DNA of 35,720 bases, from the NCBI GenBank assembly GCA_014379905.1, contig JACMKX010000170.1, forward strand, positions 1-35,720, read 5' to 3'. How positions within the stretch are numbered: the first letter of the stretch is position 1; each line of letters opens with the position of its first letter. Under the pieces are notes generated by a model that worked only from the letters and a program-made list of their open reading frames with translations, had not been told where the DNA came from and did not search any database. Source of the DNA: Ferruginibacter sp. (lineage in GTDB: Bacteria > Bacteroidota > Bacteroidia > Chitinophagales > Chitinophagaceae). Position numbers and translations under genes: made by a program. Shown here piece by piece: positions 13,992-22,977 of the stretch.

Positions 13992-16900
13992 ATGAAGAAA
14001 ATTTACCTGCTTCTTTTATTGCTGGTACCTGTTTCAGGCATTTTTGCCCAGGAGATCAGCAAAACTGCTGCCCTTGACCTCGTGAAAAAAAACAGTAGTA
14101 CGCTTGCCCTGAGCCCTGCTGACATTGAAAACAGTATTGTTTCCAATGCCTACAAAAACAAAACTGCCGGTACTGAAATGGTGTATTTGCAGCAGAGCTA
14201 CAAAGAACTGCCTGTATTTAACCAGGTTCAGTCACTGGCTTTTAAAAACGGGCTGCTCGTTTCAAATTCCGGTTACCGCATTAAATCAATAGAGCTAAAG
14301 GCCGGCAATATACCCGCCAGCCCGTCTGTGGCTGCGGAAAATGCGGTGCTTACTGCCCTGCAATCGAAAAACATAAAGATCCCGGCTTCCTTTTCCGTTA
14401 TCAGTAATGAGAACAACAGGAAGATCGTATATGAAAAAACTGCCGGAAGCACTACGGAAAATATATCTGCAGAACTGATGTGGGTTCCGCTAAATGATGG
14501 CGCATCAATACAATTGGCATGGCAGGTATTTATAGCTCCCTATAAAACTTCTGATTATTGGATGATAAGGGTAAACGCCCACAGCAACCAGGTGATCAAT
14601 GAAAATAACCTGACCGTTTATTGTAATTTCAAGCATACAAACAATCACCTGCACGACGAGGGATGTGATTTTAAAGCGAATGCTGCTAAAAGCTATGCAG
14701 CTAAAAAAGCGAAGCTGGAGAGTGATCCTGAAATTGTAAATGGCGCGTCATACCGTGTTATCCCTTTCCCGGCAGAAAGCCCGCAACATGCAGGTGGCGC
14801 CCATGCTTTAAGAACAGATCCATGGACTGCTGCACCTGGCAATGCCACCAGTTTAAAATGGCATAGCAATGGAACTACCGATTATGCTTACACACGAGGA
14901 AATAATGTATGGGCTTACCAGGGTAGAAAACTTCAGGGAACTTCAGCAGATACAATAGCTAAATCTACTGCGAGTACCACCCCCTCCGATCCATTGTCTT
15001 TTGATTTTACTCCCAACTTTTCCCAGAGTGCTTTGCTCAACAGCCCGGCCCGCAATAAGGATTTTAATGTAACCAATCTTTTCTATTGGAATAATGTTAT
15101 ACACGATGTTTTATATCAATATGGATTTGATGAGGTTTCCGGAAATTTCCAGGCTAATAACCAGGGAAGAGGCGGGTTAGGTAATGATGCAGTGAAGGCA
15201 GAAGCCCAGGATGAAAGCGGATCTGACAATGCCAATTTTGGAACGCAGACAGATGGGGGAACCGGGCGCATGCAAATGTATTTATGGAACAAGGCTAACA
15301 GGCCGGCTTTCACTATTGTAAATACCCCCGTTTCTATTGCAGGTAATATTACCAGTGTAGAGAGCAACTTTACACTAGCCTCCGGTTTCGGTGCTAATAA
15401 TATCCTTGCCATGGTAGGACCGGTAACTGCCGACGTTGTATATTATACAGATGATGTGGTTGCAACACACGATGGGTGCGTACCGCCGATAGCAGGATCC
15501 GTAACAGGTAAAATTGCATTGATCAACAGGGGAAACTGTGATTTCCTGGTTAAAGTACAGAACGCCAAAACTGCCGGTGCAGTGGGTGTAATTGTAATAA
15601 ATAACGTAACTGGTGCGCCAACTATTATGGGAGGTGCCAATGCATTGGCTACATTGAATATTCCGGCAGTGATGGTATCGCAGGCAGACGGAGCTATTTT
15701 GGTAGCGCAGGTGAGCAATGGTCTTAACATCACCCTTGCCCCTGATATGATTGACGGCGATATTGACAATGGTATAGTGGTACATGAATTTGGCCATGGT
15801 ATCAGCAACAGGCTCACAGGCGGGCCGGCCCAGGCAAATTGCCTGAACAATGCAGAACAGATGGGTGAAGGCTGGAGTGATTATTATGCTTTAATGCTTA
15901 CGCAGGATTGGGCTGGTTCCAATATAAATACCGGTTTTACCACTCCAAGGGGAATAGGTACTTATGCTATAAGCCAGCCGGTTACTGGTGGAGGTATCCG
16001 CACCCAAAGATATTCTACAGATTTTACCGTTAACAATCTTGTATTTGCCACTACTATATCTGCACAGCAACATACACGAGGAGAATTATGGTGTGCTACT
16101 CTTTGGGATATGACCTGGAACATTATCCAGCAAACCAACAGCATCACTCCCAGCATTTACAATGCTACAGGAACAGGTGGAAACGTAATTGCATTAAAGC
16201 TGGTAACAGAAGGCATGAAATTACAACCCTGCAGTCCTGGCTTTATTGATGGAAGAGATGCCATATTGCAGGCCGACCAGATATTGTATAATGGTCAATA
16301 CAGTTGCGCTATTAAAGAAGCCTTTAGAAGAAGAGGCATGGGCCCGCTGGCTTCACAGGGTTCTTCCAGCAGCGTTACTGACCAGGTGCCCGATTTCACC
16401 ACCCCGGTTTCTATGGAACTTACGCAAAATGCGGCCACCATACCGGAAGGACAAAATATTACTTACACACACAAGGTAACTGCCTGTGGTCCTGTATCTA
16501 ACTATACAATCAGGGATACTTTGCCAACCAATGTTACCTATGTTTCCGGCGGCACATATGATGCTGGCACAAGAGTGGTTAGCATTCCTGTAAATATTGC
16601 AGCACCGGGTGGTACGCAAAACCTTAGCTTTACTGTTTTGGTGAATGCCGGCAGCTACTATGCTCCGGTAACCAATTTAAATGAGCCTATAATTACTGCC
16701 GCTATCCCGGCAACACTTACCGCTACTTCTACAACAGCCACGGTGTGGGCAGGAACAACCACACAAAGTCATAGCGCCCCGGCTTCTTTACTTAGTCCTA
16801 ACGTAACGGTTCCTTCCGACCAGGTATTAAGAACCACCAACCCCATAGTACTCGGTCCAAACCAGTCTGCATTGTCATTCTGGCATTGGTACAATACTGA

Positions 16901-19487
16901 AAATGGTTATGATGGTGGCGTGGTAGAGATCAGCACGGATGCGGGTACCACCTGGAACGACCTTGACACTAAAATGATCCTTGGTTATTATAATGGCAAA
17001 ATTGCTGGCGATGCGGGTACCCCTATTACCAACCGGAAGGCATATACAGGCAACAGCAATGGGTTCATTAAAACTGATATAAACCTTAGCAGCTATGCCG
17101 GTCAGCCGGCTTTGTTAAGATGGAGATTTAATTCTGACAACGGAACTGCATTAACAGGATGGTTTGTTGATGATATACTGGTTAAAAATGAGGCGGTGGT
17201 AAACATGCGAAGCAACCTGTTTAACTCTGCCAATATACTTGTTACATCCAGGGATACGGTATCGCTTATCCAACCCGCAAATGTTTGCACAGCTGTTGCC
17301 CTAACAACGCAGCCGGCCAACATAACCGTTTGCTCAGGTGCTCCGCTCACCATATCTGTTACAGCATCGGGTACAACCCCGGCCTACCAGTGGGAAGTAA
17401 GCACAGATGGAGGCAATACCTGGGCCAACGTTCCCGCAGCCACTACTGCTACTTTAAACCTGGGCAATGCTACTCCTGCAATGAATGGGAACAGGTACAG
17501 GGTTGTTATAAGTAATACCTGCCCAAGTACGGTAACCAGTGCTGTAAGCATTGTTACAGTAACTACGCCATCCGCCATTACCAGCCAACCCACGACAGCG
17601 GCTGTTTGCGAGGGCACCAATGCTTCGTTTAGCGTAACCGCATCGGGTACTGCTTTAACCTACCAATGGCAGGTAAGCACCAATAGTGGCAGCACCTGGA
17701 CAGATATAACAGGCGCTACAGCTGCAACTCTCAATTTAACTGCGGTAACCGCAGCTATGAACAATAATCAATACAGGGTTATTGTTGCTACCTGTGCTAC
17801 CGGTGGCTTAACATCCAACCCGGTAACACTTACCGTGAACCCGCTTGCAGTCATCGGTACCCAACCTGGCAACGTTGCTGCCTGCCTTAACAGCAATGCT
17901 ACCTTTAGCGTGGCTGCCACAGGCGGTACTATCATCTATCAATGGCAGTTAAGTACTGATGGGGGAAATACCTGGAACAATGTTGCGGGGGCAATTTCGG
18001 CTTCTATTATTGTGAATAACGTTACCCTGGCTATGACTAATAACCGTTACCGTGTAATAATAAATAACAGCTGTACATCCAACCTAACTTCAAACGCGGC
18101 TATACTTACCGTAACAGATGCGGCTGGCATAACAAACAATCCAGTAAACAGTGCAGTTTGCTTAAACGGTAATGCAAGCTTTAGTGTACTGGCATCGGGC
18201 ACAACCCTTACCTACCAATGGCAGGTAAGCACCGATGGAGGAAATACCTGGGCTAATATTGCGGGTGCAACTTCAGCTACTTTAAACCTGGCCGGGGTAA
18301 CTGCAGCTATGAACAATAACAGGTACAGGGCTGTGGTATTTAGTTGCGGACCAACAGGAACCAACTCCGCTGCTGCCACCCTTACTGTAACCATACCTGC
18401 CAGCTTTACATCACAGCCGGCTTCTGTAACAGTATGCCCGGCGGGTACGGCTACTTTCTCTGCTACCAGCAATGGCAGCAACCTTACTTATCAATGGCAG
18501 GTGAGCAACAATGGCGGAACATCTTATACCAACATTGCAGGAGCAACCGCTGCTACCATTACCATCAGCAACGTAACAGTTGCCATGAACAATAACAGGT
18601 ACAGGCTGCTGATAAACGATGGCAATTGTACGGTCAATGTTGCTTCAGACGGGGCTATACTAAGCATCAACCAGCCGGTATCTATTACCACACAACCGGT
18701 TAATACAATTGGCTGTGTAACTCAAAGTACCAGCTTTACGGTTGTTGCTGCAGGCTTAACGATTACTTACCAGTGGCAGCTAAGCACTAATGGCGGCGGT
18801 AGTTTTGTAAACCTTAGCAACGGCGGATCTTATGCAGGTGTAAATACCAATACACTTACCATCAGCAATCTTGATCTGAATATGACCGGTTATGTTTACC
18901 GTGTAGTGATGGATGCCGCACCATGCGGATCGGTAACTTCTGCCAATGCAATACTTACTGTAAACAGCTTACCGGCCGCTGTGCTGGTAGCTGCGGAATA
19001 TGCAAATATTCTTCCTTATACTCCTTCGGGTTTATACGTAACAGTAAGTCCTGCCGGAAATTATACCTATCAATGGATCAAAGACAATGCTGTGTTGCCA
19101 AACGTAACAGGCAGCAGCTATCCTTTGAACCCAGACAGGTTAGGAACTTACCGGGTAAATGTAATGAGTGCCAATGCCTGTACGGTAACCACCAACAGCG
19201 TTACCATTGGTGATTCTGTAAGCAACCAGTTGTTTGTGTATTCTAACCCAAGCCAGGGCCAGTTCCAGGTAAGGTTCTACAATGCTTCCACTACGGCTGC
19301 TGTAAGAACATTGGTGGTATATGATTCAAAAGGTTCAAGAGTATATAGCGCTTCCTACACCGTAAGCGGCCCTTACGATATGATGGCAGTGAATATGCAG
19401 GCTGCATCGGTAGGCACCTATGTTATTTTCCTGCTGGATGCTGCTGGAAATAAATTAGCGACGGGAAGGCTGGTGATACAGAGATGA
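13992..19487 (+). CDS. Secreted M36 (fungalysin-type) metallopeptidase with Ig-like repeats and type IX sorting domain
   Basis: 1,831 residues. The signal peptide ends about residue 19 (IFAQ), and an FTP-like propeptide covers about 30-220. The zinc peptidase core carries HEFGHG (His598, Glu599, His602) and GEGWSD with the third ligand Glu626. A PA domain (about 485-590, CDFLVKVQNAKTAGAVGVIV) is inserted before the HEXXH. Then come a DUF11-like domain (about 810-880), a jelly-roll region ending WRFNSDNG...GWFVDDI (about 925-1065), six Ig-like repeats (about 1105-1657, YQWQVSTDGGNTW pattern), a divergent seventh, and a type A sorting domain from about 1742 (VYSNPSQGQF...VGTYVIFLLD). It is inferred to be exported by the type IX system as an extracellular protease; the repeats may bind polymer or surface. 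It is monocistronic, with its own terminator. Confidence 0.95.
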   Translation: MKKIYLLLLLLVPVSGIFAQEISKTAALDLVKKNSSTLALSPADIENSIVSNAYKNKTAGTEMVYLQQSYKELPVFNQVQSLAFKNGLLVSNSGYRIKSIELKAGNIPASPSVAAENAVLTALQSKNIKIPASFSVISNENNRKIVYEKTAGSTTENISAELMWVPLNDGASIQLAWQVFIAPYKTSDYWMIRVNAHSNQVINENNLTVYCNFKHTNNHLHDEGCDFKANAAKSYAAKKAKLESDPEIVNGASYRVIPFPAESPQHAGGAHALRTDPWTAAPGNATSLKWHSNGTTDYAYTRGNNVWAYQGRKLQGTSADTIAKSTASTTPSDPLSFDFTPNFSQSALLNSPARNKDFNVTNLFYWNNVIHDVLYQYGFDEVSGNFQANNQGRGGLGNDAVKAEAQDESGSDNANFGTQTDGGTGRMQMYLWNKANRPAFTIVNTPVSIAGNITSVESNFTLASGFGANNILAMVGPVTADVVYYTDDVVATHDGCVPPIAGSVTGKIALINRGNCDFLVKVQNAKTAGAVGVIVINNVTGAPTIMGGANALATLNIPAVMVSQADGAILVAQVSNGLNITLAPDMIDGDIDNGIVVHEFGHGISNRLTGGPAQANCLNNAEQMGEGWSDYYALMLTQDWAGSNINTGFTTPRGIGTYAISQPVTGGGIRTQRYSTDFTVNNLVFATTISAQQHTRGELWCATLWDMTWNIIQQTNSITPSIYNATGTGGNVIALKLVTEGMKLQPCSPGFIDGRDAILQADQILYNGQYSCAIKEAFRRRGMGPLASQGSSSSVTDQVPDFTTPVSMELTQNAATIPEGQNITYTHKVTACGPVSNYTIRDTLPTNVTYVSGGTYDAGTRVVSIPVNIAAPGGTQNLSFTVLVNAGSYYAPVTNLNEPIITAAIPATLTATSTTATVWAGTTTQSHSAPASLLSPNVTVPSDQVLRTTNPIVLGPNQSALSFWHWYNTENGYDGGVVEISTDAGTTWNDLDTKMILGYYNGKIAGDAGTPITNRKAYTGNSNGFIKTDINLSSYAGQPALLRWRFNSDNGTALTGWFVDDILVKNEAVVNMRSNLFNSANILVTSRDTVSLIQPANVCTAVALTTQPANITVCSGAPLTISVTASGTTPAYQWEVSTDGGNTWANVPAATTATLNLGNATPAMNGNRYRVVISNTCPSTVTSAVSIVTVTTPSAITSQPTTAAVCEGTNASFSVTASGTALTYQWQVSTNSGSTWTDITGATAATLNLTAVTAAMNNNQYRVIVATCATGGLTSNPVTLTVNPLAVIGTQPGNVAACLNSNATFSVAATGGTIIYQWQLSTDGGNTWNNVAGAISASIIVNNVTLAMTNNRYRVIINNSCTSNLTSNAAILTVTDAAGITNNPVNSAVCLNGNASFSVLASGTTLTYQWQVSTDGGNTWANIAGATSATLNLAGVTAAMNNNRYRAVVFSCGPTGTNSAAATLTVTIPASFTSQPASVTVCPAGTATFSATSNGSNLTYQWQVSNNGGTSYTNIAGATAATITISNVTVAMNNNRYRLLINDGNCTVNVASDGAILSINQPVSITTQPVNTIGCVTQSTSFTVVAAGLTITYQWQLSTNGGGSFVNLSNGGSYAGVNTNTLTISNLDLNMTGYVYRVVMDAAPCGSVTSANAILTVNSLPAAVLVAAEYANILPYTPSGLYVTVSPAGNYTYQWIKDNAVLPNVTGSSYPLNPDRLGTYRVNVMSANACTVTTNSVTIGDSVSNQLFVYSNPSQGQFQVRFYNASTTAAVRTLVVYDSKGSRVYSASYTVSGPYDMMAVNMQAASVGTYVIFLLDAAGNKLATGRLVIQR
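17290..18965 (+). repeat. Six tandem coding repeats of about 272-282 bp (Ig-like modules)
   Basis: Module starts (the xQPxxxxxC line of each repeat) fall near 17310, 17582, 17859, 18133, 18409 and 18691. The segments around YQWQVSTDGGNTW and VTAAMNNNRYR are strongly conserved in protein and partly in DNA, for example between modules 2 and 4, so recombination between modules is plausible. They may also cause assembly trouble. Confidence 0.85.
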
Positions 19488-19512
19488 TATTTTTAATCAC
19501 CTAATTATAAAT

Positions 19513-19546
19513 AAAGAGCGCTTCGTTATGGAGCGCTCTTTTTATT
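19513..19546. terminator. Bidirectional terminator between the M36 gene and the membrane-protein gene
   Basis: AAAGAGCGC (19513-19521) pairs perfectly with GCGCTCTTT (19533-19541), followed by TTATTT on the plus strand and a T-rich tract on the minus strand. It lies 25 bp past the stop of the M36 gene. Confidence 0.85.
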
Positions 19547-19570
19547 TGAGCTAGTCATTGTCAGGGCAAT

Positions 19571-19750
19571 TATTTGAAACAGCTTAAACAACTACCGGCT
19601 GTTAAACTACCTGATTGTTTTCTTCCTTCAACTGCCTGTTAAATCTGCCTCGATTGTATCGGGGTGACATAATTTAATATCACCCCGCAATTTTTGAGAT
19701 AGCATAAACAACCAGCGGCTGTTAACTACCTGGTCGTTTCTTCTTTCAAC
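19571..19750. repeat. Imperfect direct duplication of the 3' end of the membrane-protein gene
   Basis: Bases 19571-19632 and 19691-19750 are diverged direct copies sharing CGGCTGTTAA..CTACCTG and TTCAACT segments. The second copy contains the stop and last codons of the gene at 19726. Read on the minus strand, the first copy gives QLKEENNQVV and a stop, similar to the true end ELKEETTR and stop. It is probably the leftover tail of a lost paralogue. Confidence 0.65.
19661..19686. repeat. GGGGTGA...TCACCCC palindrome, short copy
   Basis: A 7-bp perfect stem with a 12-base AT-rich loop. It matches the core of the large palindrome at 22588-22647 at 22 of 26 positions, so both belong to one dispersed repeat family. 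Confidence 0.65.
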
Positions 19751-20337
19751 TCATCCAGCACACCTTTTATTTGCAAAGCATATTTTCCATAAAAACTTTT
19801 TACCCAGGCTACGATTATAAAAATATAAGATACTGCAATGAATGCAATCAATCCTGTAAATAACCAGGCATGCCTGTTTAAGAGAATGGTGAGATTTAAC
19901 CGCCCGTTTTTAACATTGCCAAACTCAATAAAACCCAGGAATATAAAAATGAATGGCAGCAATAAAAAACCAAAAGATTTATACCTTTCCATGTTAAGTC
20001 TTAATTGGTAATAGAGTTCCTGCAGGCCATCTTTTGTTTCCATACTATAATTGTGCATATCCTTATAAAACCTGTAGAAATAATATAAATAATAGGCACT
20101 GATGGCAACAAAGAGGATATAGGAACTAATAAATAGCATCCGCATATCTGCAGATACCTTTAGAAAAAACGGTATTATCAGTACTGCTACTATCTGCATA
20201 AAAAATTCGTTTTTCATATTGGTTCTCAGTTTGTCAATTGGGTGCTTCGCTTTTCGAAGGGTGTTTAATGCAGATGGGATCGTTACGTCAGTAGCCTTTT
20301 CGGCATCCCAGCTATTTTTTATTTCATCAAAGTTCAT
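19726..20337 (-). CDS. Membrane protein encoded with an ECF sigma factor (possible anti-sigma factor)
   Basis: 203 residues with a soluble N-terminal segment (about 1-45, MNFDEIKNSWDAEKA...LRKAKHPIDKLRTNMKN) and four hydrophobic spans (about 47-63, 68-88, 121-139, 155-180). The FDEIKNxW opening and the hydrophobic body resemble Bacteroidota proteins encoded right after ECF sigma genes. Its start overlaps the end of the sigma gene by 11 bp, implying coupled translation. An anti-sigma or signal-sensing role is inferred from position; no zinc-binding (ZAS) motif is visible. Confidence 0.8.
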   Translation of the reverse strand: MNFDEIKNSWDAEKATDVTIPSALNTLRKAKHPIDKLRTNMKNEFFMQIVAVLIIPFFLKVSADMRMLFISSYILFVAISAYYLYYFYRFYKDMHNYSMETKDGLQELYYQLRLNMERYKSFGFLLLPFIFIFLGFIEFGNVKNGRLNLTILLNRHAWLFTGLIAFIAVSYIFIIVAWVKSFYGKYALQIKGVLDELKEETTR

Positions 20338-20839
20338 ATGCTTTGGTTTTAATAATGTGCTGTAATTTTTCTTTTGTGCGGTTTAATTTTACTCTTGCAT
20401 TTACCTCGCTTATACCGAGGTGGTCGCCTGTTTCTTTATGAGAGTGCCCTTCCAGGAAATAAAATACCAAAGCTTTTTCCACGGGTTTTAATTCGTGTAC
20501 AGCTTTGTAAAACTGTTCCATCTGGTTATCCCTGGTTGCATCGTAATCTGCCGAAGCATGTTCCGGTATTTCACCTGGAAAAACAGTTTCCTTTTTTTTC
20601 TTCTCTTTTTTAAAATAGGTAATGGCAGTATTAACGGAAACCCTGTACATCCAGGTAGAAAATTCGCTTTCTTTTTTAAAGCTGCCATACGATTTCCAAA
20701 GCTGGATGATTATTTCCTGCTGCAGGTCTTCGCGGTCTTCAGCCGAATCCATATACATCCTGGACACTTTATGTAGAATGCCTTTGTATTTTTCCAGTTG
20801 AGATAAAAATGCTGTTTCTGTTGTAGCTGTCACTTCCAA
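20327..20839 (-). CDS. ECF-type RNA polymerase sigma factor
   Basis: 170 residues, the usual ECF size. Region 2 covers about 15-80, with EDREDLQQEIIIQLWKSYGSF and FSTWMYRVSVNTAITYFKKEKK (core binding and -10 recognition). Region 4 covers about 115-165, with LKPVEKALVFYFLEGHSHKE and LGISEVNARVKLNRTKEKL (-35 recognition helix-turn-helix). It lies seven bases downstream of the TraB/GumN gene and overlaps the membrane-protein gene, so all three form one operon. It redirects RNA polymerase to a stress or envelope regulon; the signal is unknown. Confidence 0.95.
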   Translation of the reverse strand: MEVTATTETAFLSQLEKYKGILHKVSRMYMDSAEDREDLQQEIIIQLWKSYGSFKKESEFSTWMYRVSVNTAITYFKKEKKKKETVFPGEIPEHASADYDATRDNQMEQFYKAVHELKPVEKALVFYFLEGHSHKETGDHLGISEVNARVKLNRTKEKLQHIIKTKAYEL

Positions 20840-20846
20840 AATTATA

Positions 20847-21725
20847 TTACTGAAAAACAGGTTTGAGTGTATATCCTTTTTTAATAAGCAGGGTTATTAT
20901 TCCGTCGTTTCCCCAAAGATGGCCTGCGCCTACAGCAAAGAACAAAGATGTATTTTTCATCATAGCGGGCATTTGAGTTACCCAATCGTGGTTGCGCATT
21001 GTAAGCATATATTTTTCCTGTTCTTTATTCATGAAAGCAGGATGTTTCAATAATTTATCCAACAACACTATGTCTTCCGCCAGGTAGGAAGCTGCTAATT
21101 GTGCATACAGTTTTTTCATTTCTTCTTTATTTCTCATTTGTTGCAATACATCCTGCAAACTGTATGCTTTTCCTAAAATACTGGTTTGCCCGGCCAGGGT
21201 TTCAAGTGCCTGTAGTGATTTGCCTTTGCCTTTGGCGATCTGCATCAACTCCATATCAATCATTTTAACATCGGCCGGGGGGCAGTTGATTGCTTTAAGA
21301 GCCGTGAGCGAATATAACAGGGTTAAACTAAAGTTATCTGCCTGCTTTAAACTAAGGCCATAAGCTCTTAAGGCCTCGTCCATTTCTTTTTGTTCTGCGG
21401 CATTCAATGTTTCCGTTAGCTTTTTGTTGCTGGTCATCATTTTTTGCATGGATGCTATTTCTGCTGAATCTAAAAAATTCACTTCTGTTACAATGCCAGC
21501 TGCTTTTTCCAAAGCATTTTTTACTTTATCTTTTATTACAAACTGTTCTTTACACAGCATGTGATAAGTGCCAAAGATGTACGACGGTTTTGCCAGGCCA
21601 TTACCACTTACCTCCCATAAAAGGCTGTTATTATTTCCAGGAGATGGTTGTGGTGCATCCTGCGCCTGGCTTATGCAGCAAATGAGGAAGCAGGATAATA
21701 CTGCATAGAATTTAAAATGTTTCAT
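20847..21725 (-). CDS. TraB/GumN family protein (exported)
   Basis: 292 residues: a signal peptide ending near SQAQ (residue 22), then SLLWEVSGNG..KPSYIFGTYHML with the family GxxH motif (Gly52, His55), EVNFLDS, and the C-terminal AVGAGHLWGNDGIITLLIKKGY (His269) typical of TraB/GumN proteins. The family is structurally related to Tiki-type metalloproteases; bacterial roles are poorly known. Being the first gene of the operon with an ECF sigma factor suggests an envelope-located function under, or feeding into, that sigma factor. On the minus strand, TGTAACGAAT (21772-21763) lies upstream and resembles GTAAC-type ECF -35 elements, a weak hint of autoregulation. Confidence 0.92.
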   Translation of the reverse strand: MKHFKFYAVLSCFLICCISQAQDAPQPSPGNNNSLLWEVSGNGLAKPSYIFGTYHMLCKEQFVIKDKVKNALEKAAGIVTEVNFLDSAEIASMQKMMTSNKKLTETLNAAEQKEMDEALRAYGLSLKQADNFSLTLLYSLTALKAINCPPADVKMIDMELMQIAKGKGKSLQALETLAGQTSILGKAYSLQDVLQQMRNKEEMKKLYAQLAASYLAEDIVLLDKLLKHPAFMNKEQEKYMLTMRNHDWVTQMPAMMKNTSLFFAVGAGHLWGNDGIITLLIKKGYTLKPVFQ

Positions 21726-22087
21726 ATTCTTTAATTTATACAGTTAGTATAGGTTAAAGAAGATTCGTTACAGATTGAGTAAATTTATTTTTATTTTTTT
21801 ACTCACGGTATATTTGGAAATATTAGTGCCAATGTTGCTGTTTTCGACTTCCAAGGTCTACGCCTCAACCATGCTTCATTTACAGTTTTTATTTTGCAGG
21901 CGGCTGCAGGCTTTTTCTCCTGCATTCCGGAAAATTATAAAAAGGTCACGGTGCTTCCCTTGCGGCCTTATTCAGGAAGATGATATCTTCTTAACCAGGT
22001 TGCGATAAAAAATATTTCTTGTCTTTGAAAGATGCCCCTAAAAAATATGGTTGTGCCGGCAGCGCAAGTACACTAAATCCTCCTGCG
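21726..22087. other. Intergenic stretch without a supported gene
   Basis: It contains the leader of the TraB/GumN operon. A 77-codon frame on the plus strand starts at a TTG and shows no recognisable domain, so I leave it out. No strong hairpins were noticed. Confidence 0.45.
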
Positions 22088-22540
22088 TTAATCAATTTCA
22101 ATGTCTTTTATTTTATGAAAATTTAATAAATCATTTTTGAGCTCATTCGCATTTGGATAAACAGGATCTATTTCTAAACATCGATCAATAGCATTCATTG
22201 CTTCTTGGATTTCTCCTTTTCTTAAAAATAGTCTGGCCAGATCTATATTTGCAATAGGATCACAACTGGCATACTGGTAAGGAATTAAAATCGGATAATG
22301 CAATGTTAACGGGTCCAACTGCGGGAACCTGCCAATCTGCGGATAATAGTTCCTGAACCCGTAATCATTCAGATCGGCATCTACCACAATTCTTTATCGT
22401 TATAAAGATATTGGTCCTGTAATTGTCCTTCATTTTCATCGCGTAGTTTGTTGAACTGATTCTTTATCAGGTGAACCAACAAAGGCCGGAAGTGTTGCGC
22501 CAGTGGGGTTGGATCACGCTCCGCGAGACTCTGTAGAGGG
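22088..22540 (-). pseudogene. Broken RHS-repeat core fragment joined to a TPR-like tail
   Basis: The 3' frame (22387-22088) encodes DADLNDYGFRNYYPQIGRFP and LDPLT...PYQYASCDPIANID, the hallmark end of Bacteroidota RHS-repeat-associated cores. The DLDG expected next is replaced by LARLFLRKGEIQEAMNAIDRCLEIDP, a TPR-like unit. Upstream, a different frame reads PLAQHFRPLLVHLIKNQFNK and DQYLYNDKEL before a stop at 22386-22384. It joins the core only if one base is changed near 22388, so the gene is frameshifted and lacks its start and repeats. The boundary near 22540 is approximate. It is remnant DNA of a polymorphic toxin/RHS locus, or a displaced C-terminal cassette. Confidence 0.65.
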
Positions 22541-22587
22541 GTTTGAAAGCCTGAAGGGCTGACATTATTATAAAACGGATTTGATTG

Positions 22588-22647
22588 AATAGCTGAACCC
22601 CGAAGGGGTGATATTAAATAATATCACCCCTTCGGGGTTCAGCTATT
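22588..22647. repeat. Perfect palindrome with 28-bp arms and 4-base loop
   Basis: The arms 22588-22615 and 22620-22647 are exact inverted copies around AAAT, with core GAACCCCGAAGGGGTGATAT. Each arm itself contains the nested CCCCGAAGGGG hairpin. It would form a very stable cruciform or RNA hairpin. Confidence 0.9.
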
Positions 22648-22790
22648 TTCTCCATAACCTTTTTCTATAATCATAACATCCCTCCGGGATTAACTGAAGA
22701 ACTTAGAACATTGCTATTTTCTCCATAACTTTTTTCTGTAATCATAACATCCCTCCGGGATTATTGGAGAACTTAGAACATTTCTATTTT
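22643..22790 (+). repeat. Two and a fraction copies of a 70-71-bp tandem repeat
   Basis: CTATTTTCTCCATAAC starts at 22643 and 22714, and CTATTTT again at 22784. Both full units contain ATAACATCCCTCCGGGATTA and GAGAACTTAGAACATT-like segments, with only a few differences. Confidence 0.85.
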
Positions 22791-22934
22791 TTTTACCACC
22801 GTTAGTATCCTACATTAACATAAGCCCATGCCTCAACAAGAACACGGAGACGTCCCGAACGCTTTTGTCATTGGCACTTTTGTCCGTTGTTGGTGTTCAA
22901 TTGTATCAAACCCATACTCCAAAAAGCACATGCC

Positions 22935-22977
22935 AACGTGGGTGCCTACCTGCCAGTAGAAGGTTGTCACCCACGTT
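22935..22977. repeat. 10-bp inverted repeat AACGTGGGTG / CACCCACGTT
   Basis: Perfect arms at 22935-22944 and 22968-22977 with a 23-base spacer. There is no T-tract, and its role is unclear. Confidence 0.5.

Noticed and set aside
21775..22008. 77-codon plus-strand frame with a hydrophobic start
   Set aside because: It starts at a TTG, has no domain, and the Cys/Arg/Phe-rich remainder is atypical for a real gene here.
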